Origin: Paulinella micropora
Lineage: Eukaryota; Cercozoa; Imbricatea; Euglyphida
Length of the DNA: 53,410 bases
NCBI GenBank assembly: GCA_009731375.1
Contig: BJOX01000022.1
Coordinates: forward strand, 463,709 to 517,118
Direction of reading: 5' to 3'
Both the position numbers and the translations under genes were made by a program. The notes below the pieces were generated by a model, which was given only the letters and a program-made list of their open reading frames with translations, searched no databases and had not been told where the DNA came from. Of this stretch, positions 20,745 to 30,466 are shown one piece after another (position 1 is the stretch's first letter; each line of letters opens with the position of its first letter).

Positions 20745-20770
20745 GACTACTGATGCTGCTCCTGCTACTA
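20602..20770. repeat. (TAC)n array
   Basis: TAC/CTA triplets with a few substitutions. Confidence 0.97.
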
Positions 20771-21288
20771 CGCAATCTAATGGTACGAATAGAATCGATA
20801 AAGCACACAAAAAATAATTACATGCCAGTAAGCAAGCAAGAGAACAACCTACGGAAGAGCAAGCAACCGGAACAGGATTTTTTATGCAAATCTAGAACAT
20901 TAGGAATACTGCCAGTATTCTAAAGTCTCATTTCACTACCAATTTCAACACAGAAAGAATATTCAGAACAGATGCAAAACTGTCAGCAAAAAGGAAAACT
21001 TCACAAGATGAACGAACTCAAAATCGATTCAACAAAAAACAGGTAGACAGGCAATCAGATGCTAGAGAGGCATACCATCCCCAAGGCCACCAGTGCCCTC
21101 TGAGCCACACCTCCAGAGGAAGTGAGCATCCTGGGAAATGAAAAGAAAAACTCTATTTTCAAGCGCGTTTGGACGGAAGCTTTCCCTTGCACAATTATTA
21201 TGGCATCGTGGATCTATTGACCCTCGGGCCGGCACTAATATCGATTGAATAGAACCCGCATAGAACGGGCCTAATTTTTATCCACCAA
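20771..21288. other. upstream region of the NTF2-like gene
   Basis: About 500 bp without a supported ORF. It presumably contains the promoter and 5' UTR of the gene at 21379. I see no clear TATA box. Confidence 0.4.
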
Positions 21289-21378
21289 ATGCCGAAAAAC
21301 TGCGATTACCCCGATACCCACATTTCAGGAGAAAAGCCTTCTGAAGCGGGAAAAGAACCTGTGTGCAAGGAAAGGAAA

Positions 21379-21867
21379 ATGTTGCTTCTGAAGCTTCTCA
21401 GCGTTACTTCCTGTGTGTTTCTTGCTTTGGCTGAGCTCACACCAGCGAGAATGGACGAATTGATTCAAAAAGAGCTCGCGACGTTGCGCCCTCTCAACAC
21501 GGATGCGTTTTCTGATTTGTTTGCTCCTGGAGGTGAATTCTGTGTGGAGGAAGGCTGTTTCAAAGGCAAAACCGCTATAAAAAAATATTTTGACGAAACT
21601 TTCGGCGCTGTTGCTTCCGCAACGTGTCAAGTTCTGGACTCTCCGTTCTATCTGCCGAAATCAAACAAAGCTGCATGCAGATTTGCATGCACTATGGTCT
21701 TCAAGGATCGTGAATGCGCGACCGATTTCTTTCACGGCATTGTCACATACGAATTTACCAACGAAGGCTTGATCAAGAGGATGGACGACTACTTTGATCG
21801 AAGCGATATGATTGCATCCCTCGACCCTTGTCTTCCCGACAATTTGAAATCCAAAAAAAAAATGTAA
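21379..21867 (+). CDS. secreted NTF2/SnoaL-like protein
   Basis: The frame is open from ATG at 21289, but the Met at 21379 starts a classic signal peptide (MLLLKLLSVTSCVFLALA, cleavage after about residue 19-20), so I prefer it, giving 162 residues. The mature part (ARMDELIQKELATLRPLNTD, then FSDLFAPGGEFCVEEGCFKG, KTAIKKYFDETFG, and ITYEF-type C-terminal strands) has the pattern of a SnoaL-like NTF2-fold domain: amphipathic helix, 'F..DG' strand, 'G...I..y' helix, then beta sheet. Cysteines in the strands may form disulphides in the secretory pathway. Ligand or enzyme role unknown. An AATAAA-like signal (TGTAATAAAAG) overlaps the stop. Intact and intronless. Confidence 0.75.
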   Translation: MLLLKLLSVTSCVFLALAELTPARMDELIQKELATLRPLNTDAFSDLFAPGGEFCVEEGCFKGKTAIKKYFDETFGAVASATCQVLDSPFYLPKSNKAACRFACTMVFKDRECATDFFHGIVTYEFTNEGLIKRMDDYFDRSDMIASLDPCLPDNLKSKKKM

Positions 21868-21984
21868 TAAAAGAAATCAAGCCTGTTCTTTGCTAGCAAA
21901 AATTAGAATATTTCATGTCAATCTTGATTCGCGTGTGTTTTCTGGAAACTGCCGTTTTATAAGGCACAAATCCGTTTTTATGAC

Positions 21985-23330
21985 AGAATCAAACAACAAC
22001 AACAACAACAGCAGCAGCAGCAGCAACAGAAACAACAACAGCAGCAGCACAACAACAACAACAACAACAACAGCAGCAGCAGCAGCAGCAATAACAACAA
22101 CAACAGCAACAGCAACAACAGCAACAGCAACACACAACAACAACACACAACAACAACACACAACAACAACAATAACAACAACAGTAACAATAATAACAAC
22201 AATAACAATAACAACCATGACAACAACAATAACAACAACAAGAACAATAACAACAACAACAACAGCAGCAGCAGCAGAGCAGCAGCAGTAGCAACAACAA
22301 CAACAAAACAACAACAAGAAGAAGAACAAGAAGAACAAGAAGAAGAAGAACAAGAAGAAGAACAAGAAGAACAAGAAGAACAAGAAGAAGAACAAGAAGA
22401 AGAACAAGAAGAACAAGAAGGGGAACAAGAACAAGAACAAGAAGAACAAGAACAAGAAGAACAAGAACAACAAGAAGAAGAAGAACAAGAACAACAAGAA
22501 GAACAACAAGAACAAGAACAAGAACAAGAAGAACAAGAACAAGAACAACAAGAACAAGAACAAGAACAAGAAGAAGGACAAGAACAAGAAGAAGGACAAG
22601 AAGAAACAAGAAGGACAAGAAGAAACAAGAAGAAACAAGAAGAACAAGAAGAACAAGAAGAAACAAGAAGAAACAAGAAGAAACAAGAAGAAGAAGAAGA
22701 AGAAGAAGAAGAAGAAGAAGAGGAAGAACAAGATCAACAACAACAACAACAACAACAGCAAGAACAACAAGAACAACAACAAGAACAACAAGAACAACAA
22801 CAAGAACAACAAGAACAACAACAAGAACAACAACAAGAACAACAACAAGAACAACAACAAGAACAACAAGAAGAACAAGAAGAACAAGAACAAGAAGAAG
22901 AACAAGAAGAACAACAAGAAGAAGAAGAAGAAGGAGGAGGAGGAGAAAAAGAAGGAGGAGAAGGAGAAGGAGGAGAAGAAGCAGAAGCAGAAGAAGAAGC
23001 AGAAGCAGAACAAGAACAAGAACAAGAAGAAGAACAAGACAAGAAGAACAAGACAAGAACAAGAACAACAACAAGAACAACAACAACAAGAACAACAAGA
23101 ACAACAACAAGAACAAGAACAACAAGAACAACAACAAGAACAACAACAGCAATAACACCAATAACAACAACAAGAACAACAACATCATCATCATCATAAT
23201 CATCGCCATCATCATCATTATAATCATCATCAGATCAGCAAGAGCAGCAGCAGCAGCAGCAAGAGCAGCAGCAACAACAACAACAAAAAGAACAACAAAA
23301 AGAACAACAACAACAACAATAACAACCGAT
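21985..23330. repeat. 1.35-kb (CAA/GAA/CAG)n purine-rich tract
   Basis: CAA, CAG and GAA triplets, nearly pure GAA/CAA between 22310 and 23140, then CAT/CAA. Long Phe/Leu/Ser/Cys frames on minus are artefacts. Confidence 0.97.
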
Positions 23331-23340
23331 AATGACGACT

Positions 23341-24160
23341 ACGACGATTCTTTCTTTCTTTCTTCTTTCTTTCTTCTTTCTTCTTTCTTTCTTCTTTCTT
23401 TCTTTCTTCTTTCTTTCTTCTTTCTTTCTTCTTGCTTTCTTCTTGCTTTCTTCTTTCTTCTTTCTTTCTTCTTTCTCCTTTCTTCTTTCTTTCTTCTTCT
23501 TCTTTCTTTCTTCTTTCTTCTTTCTTTCTTCTTTCTTCTTTCTGTCTTCTTTCTTCTTGCGTCTTTCTTCTTCCTTTTTGCTTCTTTCTTTTTTTTCTTT
23601 CTTTTTTCTTCTTTTTTCTTCGTTCTTTCTTCCTTCTTCCTCCTTCCTTCTTCCCCTTCCTTCTTCCTTCTTTCTTCCTTCTTCTTCGTTCCTCTTTCTT
23701 CTTTCTTCCTTCTTCTTTCTTCCTTTTTCCTTTTTTCTTTTTCCTTCTTCCTTCTTTCTTTTGCCTTCTTCTTTTCTTTCTTCTTCCTTTTCATTCCTCT
23801 TTCTTCCTCCTTGTTTTCTTTCGTGCTTCTTCCTCGTCCTTCCTTCTCATTTGTTCCTTCTTTTATTCTGTCTCCTTCTCCCTCGTTCTCCCTCCTCTCT
23901 CCTCCTCCCTCCTCCCTCCTTCCTCCTTCTTCCTGCTTCTTCCCCCTTCTTCCCCCTTCTTCCCCCATCCATCCCATCCATCCGCTCCATGCTCCTCTTT
24001 CTTCCTTCCTCTTTCTTCCTTCTTCCTTCTTCCTTCTTCCCTCGTCCTCCTTCCTTCTTCCTCCTTCCTCATTCCTCCTCCTTCCTTCTTCCTTCTTTCT
24101 TCTTCCTCCTTCCTCCTTCCTTCTTCCTCCTTCTTCCTTCTTCCTCCTGCTTCCTCCTTG
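23341..24160. repeat. 0.8-kb (CTTT/TTC/TCC)n pyrimidine tract
   Basis: Almost pure pyrimidine on plus. It is complementary in composition to the GAA-rich tract just upstream. Confidence 0.97.
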
Positions 24161-24650
24161 TACTAACATGCATCCCACCCAGCACGCTGCTGCTTCATAG
24201 TATTACACTGTGAAACCTTCCAGATTAGCATTTGCATGTGCTGCATTTAATCATGCACATATAACAAGATTTTTATCGCTCGTAGTATTATTTTACACGA
24301 ACACTGCTCAGCTGTTTAATTTTTTACGCACTTTTAATTTAAAAAAAAAAAAAAAATTGCCACTAGGAGGGATAAGTGGGAAGCGTAAGTTAAGAAAAGA
24401 GAAGTTGTTGAGTATGAAATAAAATACTTATTATTAGGATAACCGACAGCCTGTCGGACTTAGTCACAATGTTGTCGGCGGGAAGACAGTGTTAAACTTT
24501 TGGGTGCCGCGTAAAGCGTAAACTCACATCAACACATACTGATTCGCAAATGCGGAGGTCACGCACTTGAAACGGCAGTGTCCGGACTCCATGGCCCCGA
24601 CTGATTTGGTGCCACGGTAAACGATAAGTCATGAACGATGACGCTAAGTT
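24161..24650. other. unclassified, repeat-derived sequence
   Basis: No supported ORF. 24355-24425 resembles 13500-13560 downstream of the Ty3-like element, indicating a dispersed repeat. Confidence 0.4.
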
Positions 24651-24671
24651 TCTCTTCTTCTTCTTCTTCTT

Positions 24672-24702
<31 letters not shown>

Positions 24703-24703
24703 G
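24651..24703. repeat. (CTT)n
   Basis: CTT triplets. Confidence 0.95.
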
Positions 24704-24775
24704 TTTTTCTTTCTTTCTGAAGTTCTTCTTTCTTTCTTATCCACCTTTAAGGTCCTTACGGCCTAATGTAGGCGC

Positions 24776-25190
24776 AGATAGGTAAATATGTGCTACTTAT
24801 CATACCCCTGTCTTAAATCAGACACAATAAGAGGCAGTGTTATTAACAATAACCCTCAGTCTTATCAGACTGAGCACCGTCTTTAACGACCGGCAAAAAT
24901 TATCACCGTTGACTTTTTCACTCTTTTTGGCCGGCCGTTAGACTCTGATTCTCGGCCCTCTGCACGACGTTTCGACTTCACTTGTAGGTGCAGATATTTA
25001 AATATGCGACCTTCTGACTCTTATACCCCTATACACAGTGATGTATAGATGAGCCATATCTCAAGATATGGTTATACCCGTTTTTATTTATAATATATAC
25101 TTTTGAGCAGGTTGAAAACGATAATATTAATATTAAGACAAGTAACCGGTACTACCTTTTTACGCCGGATCATAGTAATATTGTAAGTGG
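24776..25190 (-). mobile_element. LTR-related sequence, opposite orientation to the Ty3-like element
   Basis: GCAGATAGGTAAATATG at 24771 and ATACCCCTATACACAGTGAT at about 25023, followed by GTTATACCCG and then TTGAAAACGATAATATTAAT, match the reverse complement of 6640-6840 in the same order. This is a diverged LTR or LTR fragment of the same or a sister family, inverted relative to the element at 6.6-13.3 kb. Confidence 0.65.
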
Positions 25191-26057
25191 CACCCACGGT
25201 ATACTACATCGTTATTACGCTATTGGTTTTTACGGGAATTCACTCGTAGAAGTGATTCCTTGTTATTAAATGTATTGTAAGATGAACATGCCACATTCTT
25301 ATTCACTACATTTCCGGTTTTGAAGAATACTTCCGGTTTTAAGCCTAAGTTGTATTAGGATAAAGGGGGAAGCTGAGTTCGGAAGTGAAACTGCGGCTTG
25401 GATCCCATAGGGCCTTAAATTCTATATTTTACACTTGACCGTTTACCGTAGTGGTGAAGGTTATTAGGATGTAAGTTATACAAAGCTGTGGCATCCTTAT
25501 TGATTAACCTCTCACATTAATAGCGTTGACCCGAACCGGGCCTTTTGTAGCATATGTAGTAACCGTTTAAAGTTAGTGAACTTGAAATTTACACTGAAAT
25601 TCCGTGAAATTTGGCAGCTTTTCCCCGGTGACTAGGAATTTATGGCTAAATAAGGGAAATTGCACTTATGGGTTGTTGTTTTAGGCATGTTTTGGCATTT
25701 GTGCAGGTTATGGACGTAACGCATCGTGTCAGTTGACCAGTGTCAAAGGGACACACCGTTTTTGACTGTGTTTCCCTCTTGCCTGGTTGTTGAAAGTTGG
25801 CTCAGTTCAATTCTGGCTTTCCTTTCTATTACAGAAGTGGAGGTTAGGTTTGAACCAGTTGTGTTCAGTTTTGTTATTAAATTCCTTTTTTTATTCTTGA
25901 GCTCGTAAGGGTAAGACCGGGGGTCTTAATACATTTGGAGTCCCTTTGCCTTTTTCGAACTCACAGAATTTGGAATAGGGAACGACGCACTCTCTGGGAA
26001 CAAGATCAGTCACTGTCGTTGACTGTGTCTTGGTGAGAGTGAAAATTAGCTTCTCAA
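25191..26057. other. LTR-derived or intergenic sequence without genes
   Basis: No convincing ORF. ATACATTTGGAGTCC at about 25931 resembles the LTR end and primer-binding-site junction at 7073-7086, so part of a related element probably ends here. Confidence 0.4.
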
Positions 26058-26255
26058 TGTTAGACCACTATTATTAATATAATGACCTATGGTAACTACA
26101 CTACACCAATCGCAGTATTACAGCTTTAATAAGAAAAGGCGCGAACAGGACACGCCGCGTAACTTGACTGGCCGGATCGTACGTAATGGCTCTACCGACA
26201 CCGTTACTCTGATACGGCCGGTCCTCAACTATTAATTAAGATTACAGTTCCAACA
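26058..26255 (-). mobile_element. 198-bp copia-type LTR
   Basis: Bounded by TGTTAGAC on the left and TTCCAACA on the right (TG...CA with imperfect inverted ends). Immediately beyond the right end, read on the minus strand, comes GTTCCAGGGGGAG then TGTTGGA: a polypurine tract abutting an LTR start, the usual 3' junction of a Ty1/copia element on the minus strand. This fits being the 3' LTR of the copia-like element whose coding part lies at 47.6-53.1 kb. No second LTR is in the window to confirm it. Confidence 0.55.
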
Positions 26256-26268
26256 CTCCCCCTGGAAC
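26256..26268 (-). other. polypurine tract of copia-like element
   Basis: CTCCCCCTGGAAC on plus, i.e. GTTCCAGGGGGAG on minus, immediately preceding the TGTTGGA LTR start. Confidence 0.5.
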
Positions 26269-26870
26269 AAAGTAAATACACATGTAAGTTACTGCCGGTC
26301 CTATAAAAGTTACGCCACCTACTACTATTTTGTGAAACATGAGAAAACACAAACTCAAAACATATACCCTTACCCTCACACTCTCCGAGAAGTAATGTCG
26401 GAGTTGGCTACCCTTCTATCCACAGCGAGTATGCATCAGTTAGAATACATACAAGGCAGCGGGCCTGTGGTATAGTCGGGCCTACCCAACGAAAAGAGGA
26501 TTATTTCCCTACTATCCCTACCTCGCGATTGAGTAAAAGTGACATGTAATAGACATATATATAGATCATATGAAAGTACATAGATATAGTAATGACCTCC
26601 AAAGAAGTGATAACATAAATATGTCATATTCTTATGATAATACATATGTACAATCTATAACTATCGTAACTATGAAAGTAATGCAAAAATAAAATTTTCA
26701 AGCGCTTCCCGTAAGGGGGGTTAAAATCTTAAAAAAAAATCATTCGCGGGTCTGAACTCTCTGAAGGGAGGGCCCCAGGTCTATCGACTCACGAGAAGCG
26801 ATGAATCACCCTTCGACCCAACCACAACCAGATTCCCAATTTGGCATCTTTATATATATATATATATATA
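26269..26870 (-). mobile_element. left flank: 3' internal region of the copia-like element
   Basis: No supported ORF. Lies between the polypurine tract and the 20-kb palindromic element and ends in (TA)n at 26850-26870. The other side of the insertion (47115 on) also begins in (TA)n, so this is read as the copia 3' non-coding region interrupted by the insertion. Confidence 0.45.
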
Positions 26871-27272
26871 TCATTTATGTGGGATAGACAGGTCTATATG
26901 GTATATCATAAAACAAGCCTTAGAAACATAAAAAAACGACATATGACATATCAAAAACATACATTGAAATATATCAAAACATACAAAGACGTAAAACAAA
27001 ATATGAGAAAATCAATACTAAGCCCTTTTTTGTGAAAATGACGACGAAAACGATATTTTATCATAAAATATATATAAATTTCATTTATATTGTTTTCGTC
27101 GTCATTTTCACAAAAAAGGGCTTAGTATTGATTTTCTCATATTTTGTTTTACGTCTTTGTATGTTTTGATATATTTCAATGTATGTTTTTGATATGTCGT
27201 ATGTCGTTTTTTTATGTTTCTAAGGCTTGTTTTATGATATACCATATAGACCTGTCTATCCCACATAAATGA
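26871..27272. repeat. left terminal palindrome (hairpin-telomere candidate)
   Basis: Arm 26871-27056, spacer 27057-27086, arm 27087-27272. The arms are 186 bp and differ at about two positions. The outer end begins TCATTTATGTGGGATAGACA, and the inner boundary repeats it inverted (GTCCTATC-type strand ending CCCACATAAATGA). The spacer is AT-rich. Such a structure is what a resolved or unresolved hairpin telomere would look like when cloned as duplex DNA. Confidence 0.9.
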
Positions 27273-27436
27273 TAAAAACACAAGACCCACAAAAAGGGGG
27301 GAGTATCAATAAATATCTATTTTTTTCATATTGAGAAAAAATATGGACTTGTCTAATATACAACGGGGGGCAGACACGAACGAAGTGAGTGGCGGGGGGC
27401 AATAATCGAAGCAAACCAAAGCAACCATAAAGCAGA

Positions 27437-28873
27437 ATGTGGAACGAAAATGACAGAAAATTTATCAAGCAGTTGAACATAGCAGACACGGAGCAAAAAA
27501 TATATTATGTGGTGTCCGAATTTTTCACGAGTGATGCGAAGCAGTCAAAGGCCTTTCATAATGCTATTTTGTTATTATTTAGTAAAACAACAACAGACGA
27601 CGAAGCATTGAAGGCTGTGACAATTATTTATCCTAAATACGCTATTATTTACCAGAACACGACTTCAAGGAGGCAAAGACTGAATGAGGTAAGAACAAAA
27701 GCAATCAAGCCGAATCAAAGCAAAAAGGTTTATGAGATGAGTAAATTAGATAAATACTTTAATATCAACGAAGACGAACGAATTAAAATTGTTGAGGGAT
27801 ATAAAAAGGATGTCAAAGCAAAAAACGAGCAAAAAATACAGATTGATGTGCGGGAGGTAATGGCGAAAATGAACGAAATAATTTTAAGCAATGACCCATA
27901 CTTAAAACTCTTAGCCCTAATGATAGCAACGGGAGCCCGTCCAGTTGAGATATTTGCGAAAAATACATATGAATTAATACCAGATAAGCCGAGTTGGCTA
28001 AGGATAAACAACTTAGCAAAGAAACGAGAGGGACAAAAAAAGAACTGGACAGAGAGGCCTGTTATTCTATTTACTCCCGAATTCACAATAGAAAAATTGA
28101 AGCAATAAGAAACCACTTTTCGAAAAAGGGGCGGTTATAATCAACGACGATAACCAATTAGCGAAAGACAAAAACAACGAATTGAACAAACGAATAATAA
28201 AAGTTTTTCCATTGCTAGCAGATTACACGCAAAGAAGCAGTATGTTAAGAAAATTATACGCGAGTTTATCATACACGAATTTCGCAGACCCGAGAACAAC
28301 GAATTTCTTTTCAACACATGGGTAAGCAACGTATTAGGGCACGGCGACCTTTTAACGAGTTTTTCGTATTCATGGGTGAATGTGGCAGACCCGCGGGAGA
28401 TGATGGAAGAAGGCCTTAAAACCGAACTAGAGGAATTACGAAGAAAAATTGATTTATGTTTGAATATCAAAGGGGTAGAAAGTGAAGACATAGAGGACGA
28501 CGGCAACGACGGCAAATATAAGCCCTTAGGTAAGAAGTGAAGCCGTGAGGATAAAAATGAATTACTCAATAAAATATGGAATGATTACGGGGGCAAGATA
28601 ACGAATACGGCACTCAGGAAAATTAGCGGAATCGGGGCAAAAATTGTCAATGAGTTTGTTATGAGTAAAAAGGAAGGAAAGACAGAGACAACAGAGACAA
28701 CAGAGACAACAGAGGCAAAGCAGACAGAGACAAAGCAGACAGAGACAAAGCAGACAGAGACAAAGCAGACAGAGACGGCAAAAGAGCCCGCGGGGTTTAA
28801 GTTGATAGACGAAAACGGCAAAAAACAACCAATACGAAAAAGTGCGAGGCTTAAAAATAAAGTAAAAAAATGA
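27437..28873 (+). pseudogene. telomere-resolvase-like tyrosine recombinase, left copy, frame broken
   Basis: The first ORF (27437-28108, 223 aa) carries box I, ATGARPVEI, at residues 164-172 (catalytic Arg 168) and the beta-strand Lys in NNLAKKREG (about residue 195). The gene continues in shifting frames: SSMLRKLYASLSY near 28236-28274 (second Arg at 28248) and LGHGDLLTSFSY at 28334-28369 (His at 28340, Tyr at 28367, nine residues apart). The R-K-R-H-Y set, LRKxYAxxSY in place of HxLR, and the H-to-Y spacing fit telomere resolvases (TelN/TelK/ResT type) better than phage integrases. After an in-frame TGA at 28538 the frame goes on with a helical tail and TETTE/KQTE repeats to 28873. About 480 codons in total, near ResT size. 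Frame breaks lie near 28095, 28130 and 28310. Homopolymer indel errors or real decay are both possible. Confidence 0.65.
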
Positions 28874-28975
28874 ATAAAATCTCTTTGAAAGTGTGGCAGG
28901 GTTTCCCCCTTGGTTTTTTCTTTTTTGTTTCTAAATTAATAACATTTTATAATAACTTTGTGCTTAAAGCACAGA

Positions 28976-29463
28976 TTACACGGAAGGCGAGGCGGAGACT
29001 TCCATAGGAGCAGACACGGCGGGTGGTTTAATCTTTGAGACGACACGGGCGAGGGCGTCGTCAAAGTTAGCCCCCTTATTAATCAAATAATTAACATTAT
29101 CGTATTGAGGCTTTTTGAAGCCTTCAATTTTCCTGTGGCCTTTTTGCTCAATCCATTTTTTAAAGAGTTTCAATTGAGAGGTAATATGTTCTTGTCGCAG
29201 GGTTAAAGCCTTAGAAATATTAATGTCTTCGTTAATTTCGGTAGCATCTTTAAGAGCCTTTTAAAGGCTGTTAATTCTTGTTCTGTTTTGGTTTTTTGTT
29301 CTTCTAAAGAGGCTATTTTATGGTTAATATCTCCTTCGGCTTTGTCAATCCCCGCTTTTATTTCGTCAGTGTCCGTCATTTTCTTCCGTCGCTTAATCCG
29401 CCGTTCTACGTCCTGGTCGGACTCGGGAGCATTCCGCGGTATAAGGCTTCGGCTGTCTGCCAT
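28976..29463 (-). pseudogene. coiled-coil protein, left copy, frameshifted
   Basis: Two frames of one gene. The N-terminal part (29463 to about 29220) reads MADSRSLIPRNAPESDQDVE and a coiled coil (DEIKAGIDKAEGDINHKIAS). After a shift near 29255 another frame continues LKDATEINEDINISKAL up to LKLFKKWIEQKGHRKIEGFK and ends PMEVSASPSV at 28976. The right arm has the same break. Family unknown. The basic ERRIKRRKK patch could bind nucleic acid. Codirectional with the next gene (29554-29817), 90 bp apart. Confidence 0.55.
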
Positions 29464-29553
29464 CTGGTCTGCTTTTGTCTCTGGGACTGCGGGACGAAGG
29501 GAGCAAAAAGGCGGGTTTGCTGGTGGCGCGGTAAAAGCGCTAACGAAAAAAAA

Positions 29554-29817
29554 TTAGTTGTCGGGGCTGTTTTTGTAGTCTGGACTAACGAATTTATTAT
29601 GAGTTTTATTTATGGCCGTGGTGGCTGTGTTAATGATTTCGTCTATCATATGAAGCAAGCCCGTATCATATATATAAAAAATATCTGTATCTACCAAGGC
29701 AAGAGATAGCGAGCAGTTAATACAGACCTCCGAGGTGCTGTAGACGATATCACCAAAAACAAAGTCTTTGATATAGGCTTGTAAGTCCAACGGCAATTTA
29801 ACCACAATATCGGCCAT
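29554..29817 (-). CDS. 87-aa hypothetical protein, left copy
   Basis: Starts MADIVVKLPLDLQAYIKDFV and ends NKFVSPDYKNSPDN. Kept open in both arms, with one Phe/Tyr difference. The 'LPLDLQAYIKDFVF' start resembles short F-box-like or N-terminal helical segments seen in giant-virus proteins, but I make no family claim. A TATA-like TATAATATATAC lies just upstream of the start (29818-29832). Confidence 0.6.
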   Translation of the reverse strand: MADIVVKLPLDLQAYIKDFVFGDIVYSTSEVCINCSLSLALVDTDIFYIYDTGLLHMIDEIINTATTAINKTHNKFVSPDYKNSPDN

Positions 29818-29847
29818 TTATAATATATACTTACTTAAATAAAGGCA

Positions 29848-29997
29848 ATGGCACCCAGATTGAAGCAGGCGGAGATTGCTTTTATCAAGTGGCTAAGGCA
29901 ACAACCCGCGGGGGTTGATGTGGTTGTATCACCCGCGCATGTTGAAGTAGCAGAGAGAGTCGCCAAGTTGATTAAAGCGGGCGTCGTTGTTATCTAA
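29848..29997 (+). CDS. 49-aa small protein, left copy
   Basis: ATG at 29848 to TAA at 29995-29997. Reads MAPRLKQAEIAFIKWLRQQP then AGVDVVVSPAHVEVAERVAK, ending LIKAGVVVI. Open in both arms and with a TATA-like TATAATATATAC upstream. Its last codon overlaps the stop of the convergent K/R-rich gene. The helix-turn-helix-like spacing of two short helices plus a hydrophobic end suggests a compact fold, but no family is recognised. Confidence 0.5.
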   Translation: MAPRLKQAEIAFIKWLRQQPAGVDVVVSPAHVEVAERVAKLIKAGVVVI

Positions 29998-30466
29998 AGC
30001 GGGGCGGGCGGTTGCTTAATTTGTTGTTTTCGTTGTTGATATAATTCATATTGCCGTTGGTTGATTTTATCTCTCTTAGCTTGATAATATTCTTTCTGTC
30101 GTTGATTTATTCTATCTCGGTTCGCTTCGTTATATTTTTTATCTTGTAAGCGTAATGTTTCTCTGTGTTTCTCTCTGTATTGCTTTTTATATTCAGCCTT
30201 TTTGCTTTTTTGTTTTTCGGTCATGTTATCTCTCTTAGATTTTCTGTGTTGCTTGATTTCATCTTTATTTTGTTGATATATTTCACGGCGTCTCTCATTT
30301 ATCTTATCTCTGTTAGTGTCATAATAATCTTTCTGCTGTTGTCTTATTTTCTGTTAGCCTCGCAGTGTTGCTTGATTTCATCTTTATTTTGTTGATATAT
30401 TTCACGGCGTCTCTCATTTATTTTATCTCTGTTAGTGTCATAATATTTTTTGTATGCTTCAGTCAT
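29994..30466 (-). pseudogene. Lys/Arg/Tyr-rich repeat protein, left copy, 4-bp deletion
   Basis: Start ATG at 30464-30466, stop at 29994. Relative to the intact right copy (43654-44130) four bases are missing near 30352, which shifts the frame after about 38 codons; the rest is open as a 76-aa frame. The repeat consensus is YYxxNRDKINERRxEIYQQN, a type common in giant-virus and algal proteins. The highly basic repeats may bind nucleic acid. Confidence 0.7.

Noticed and set aside
21913-23230. 374- and 413-aa Phe/Leu/Cys/Val-rich minus-strand frames
   Set aside because: Artefacts of the CAA/GAA tract; changes of residue follow changes of the triplet.
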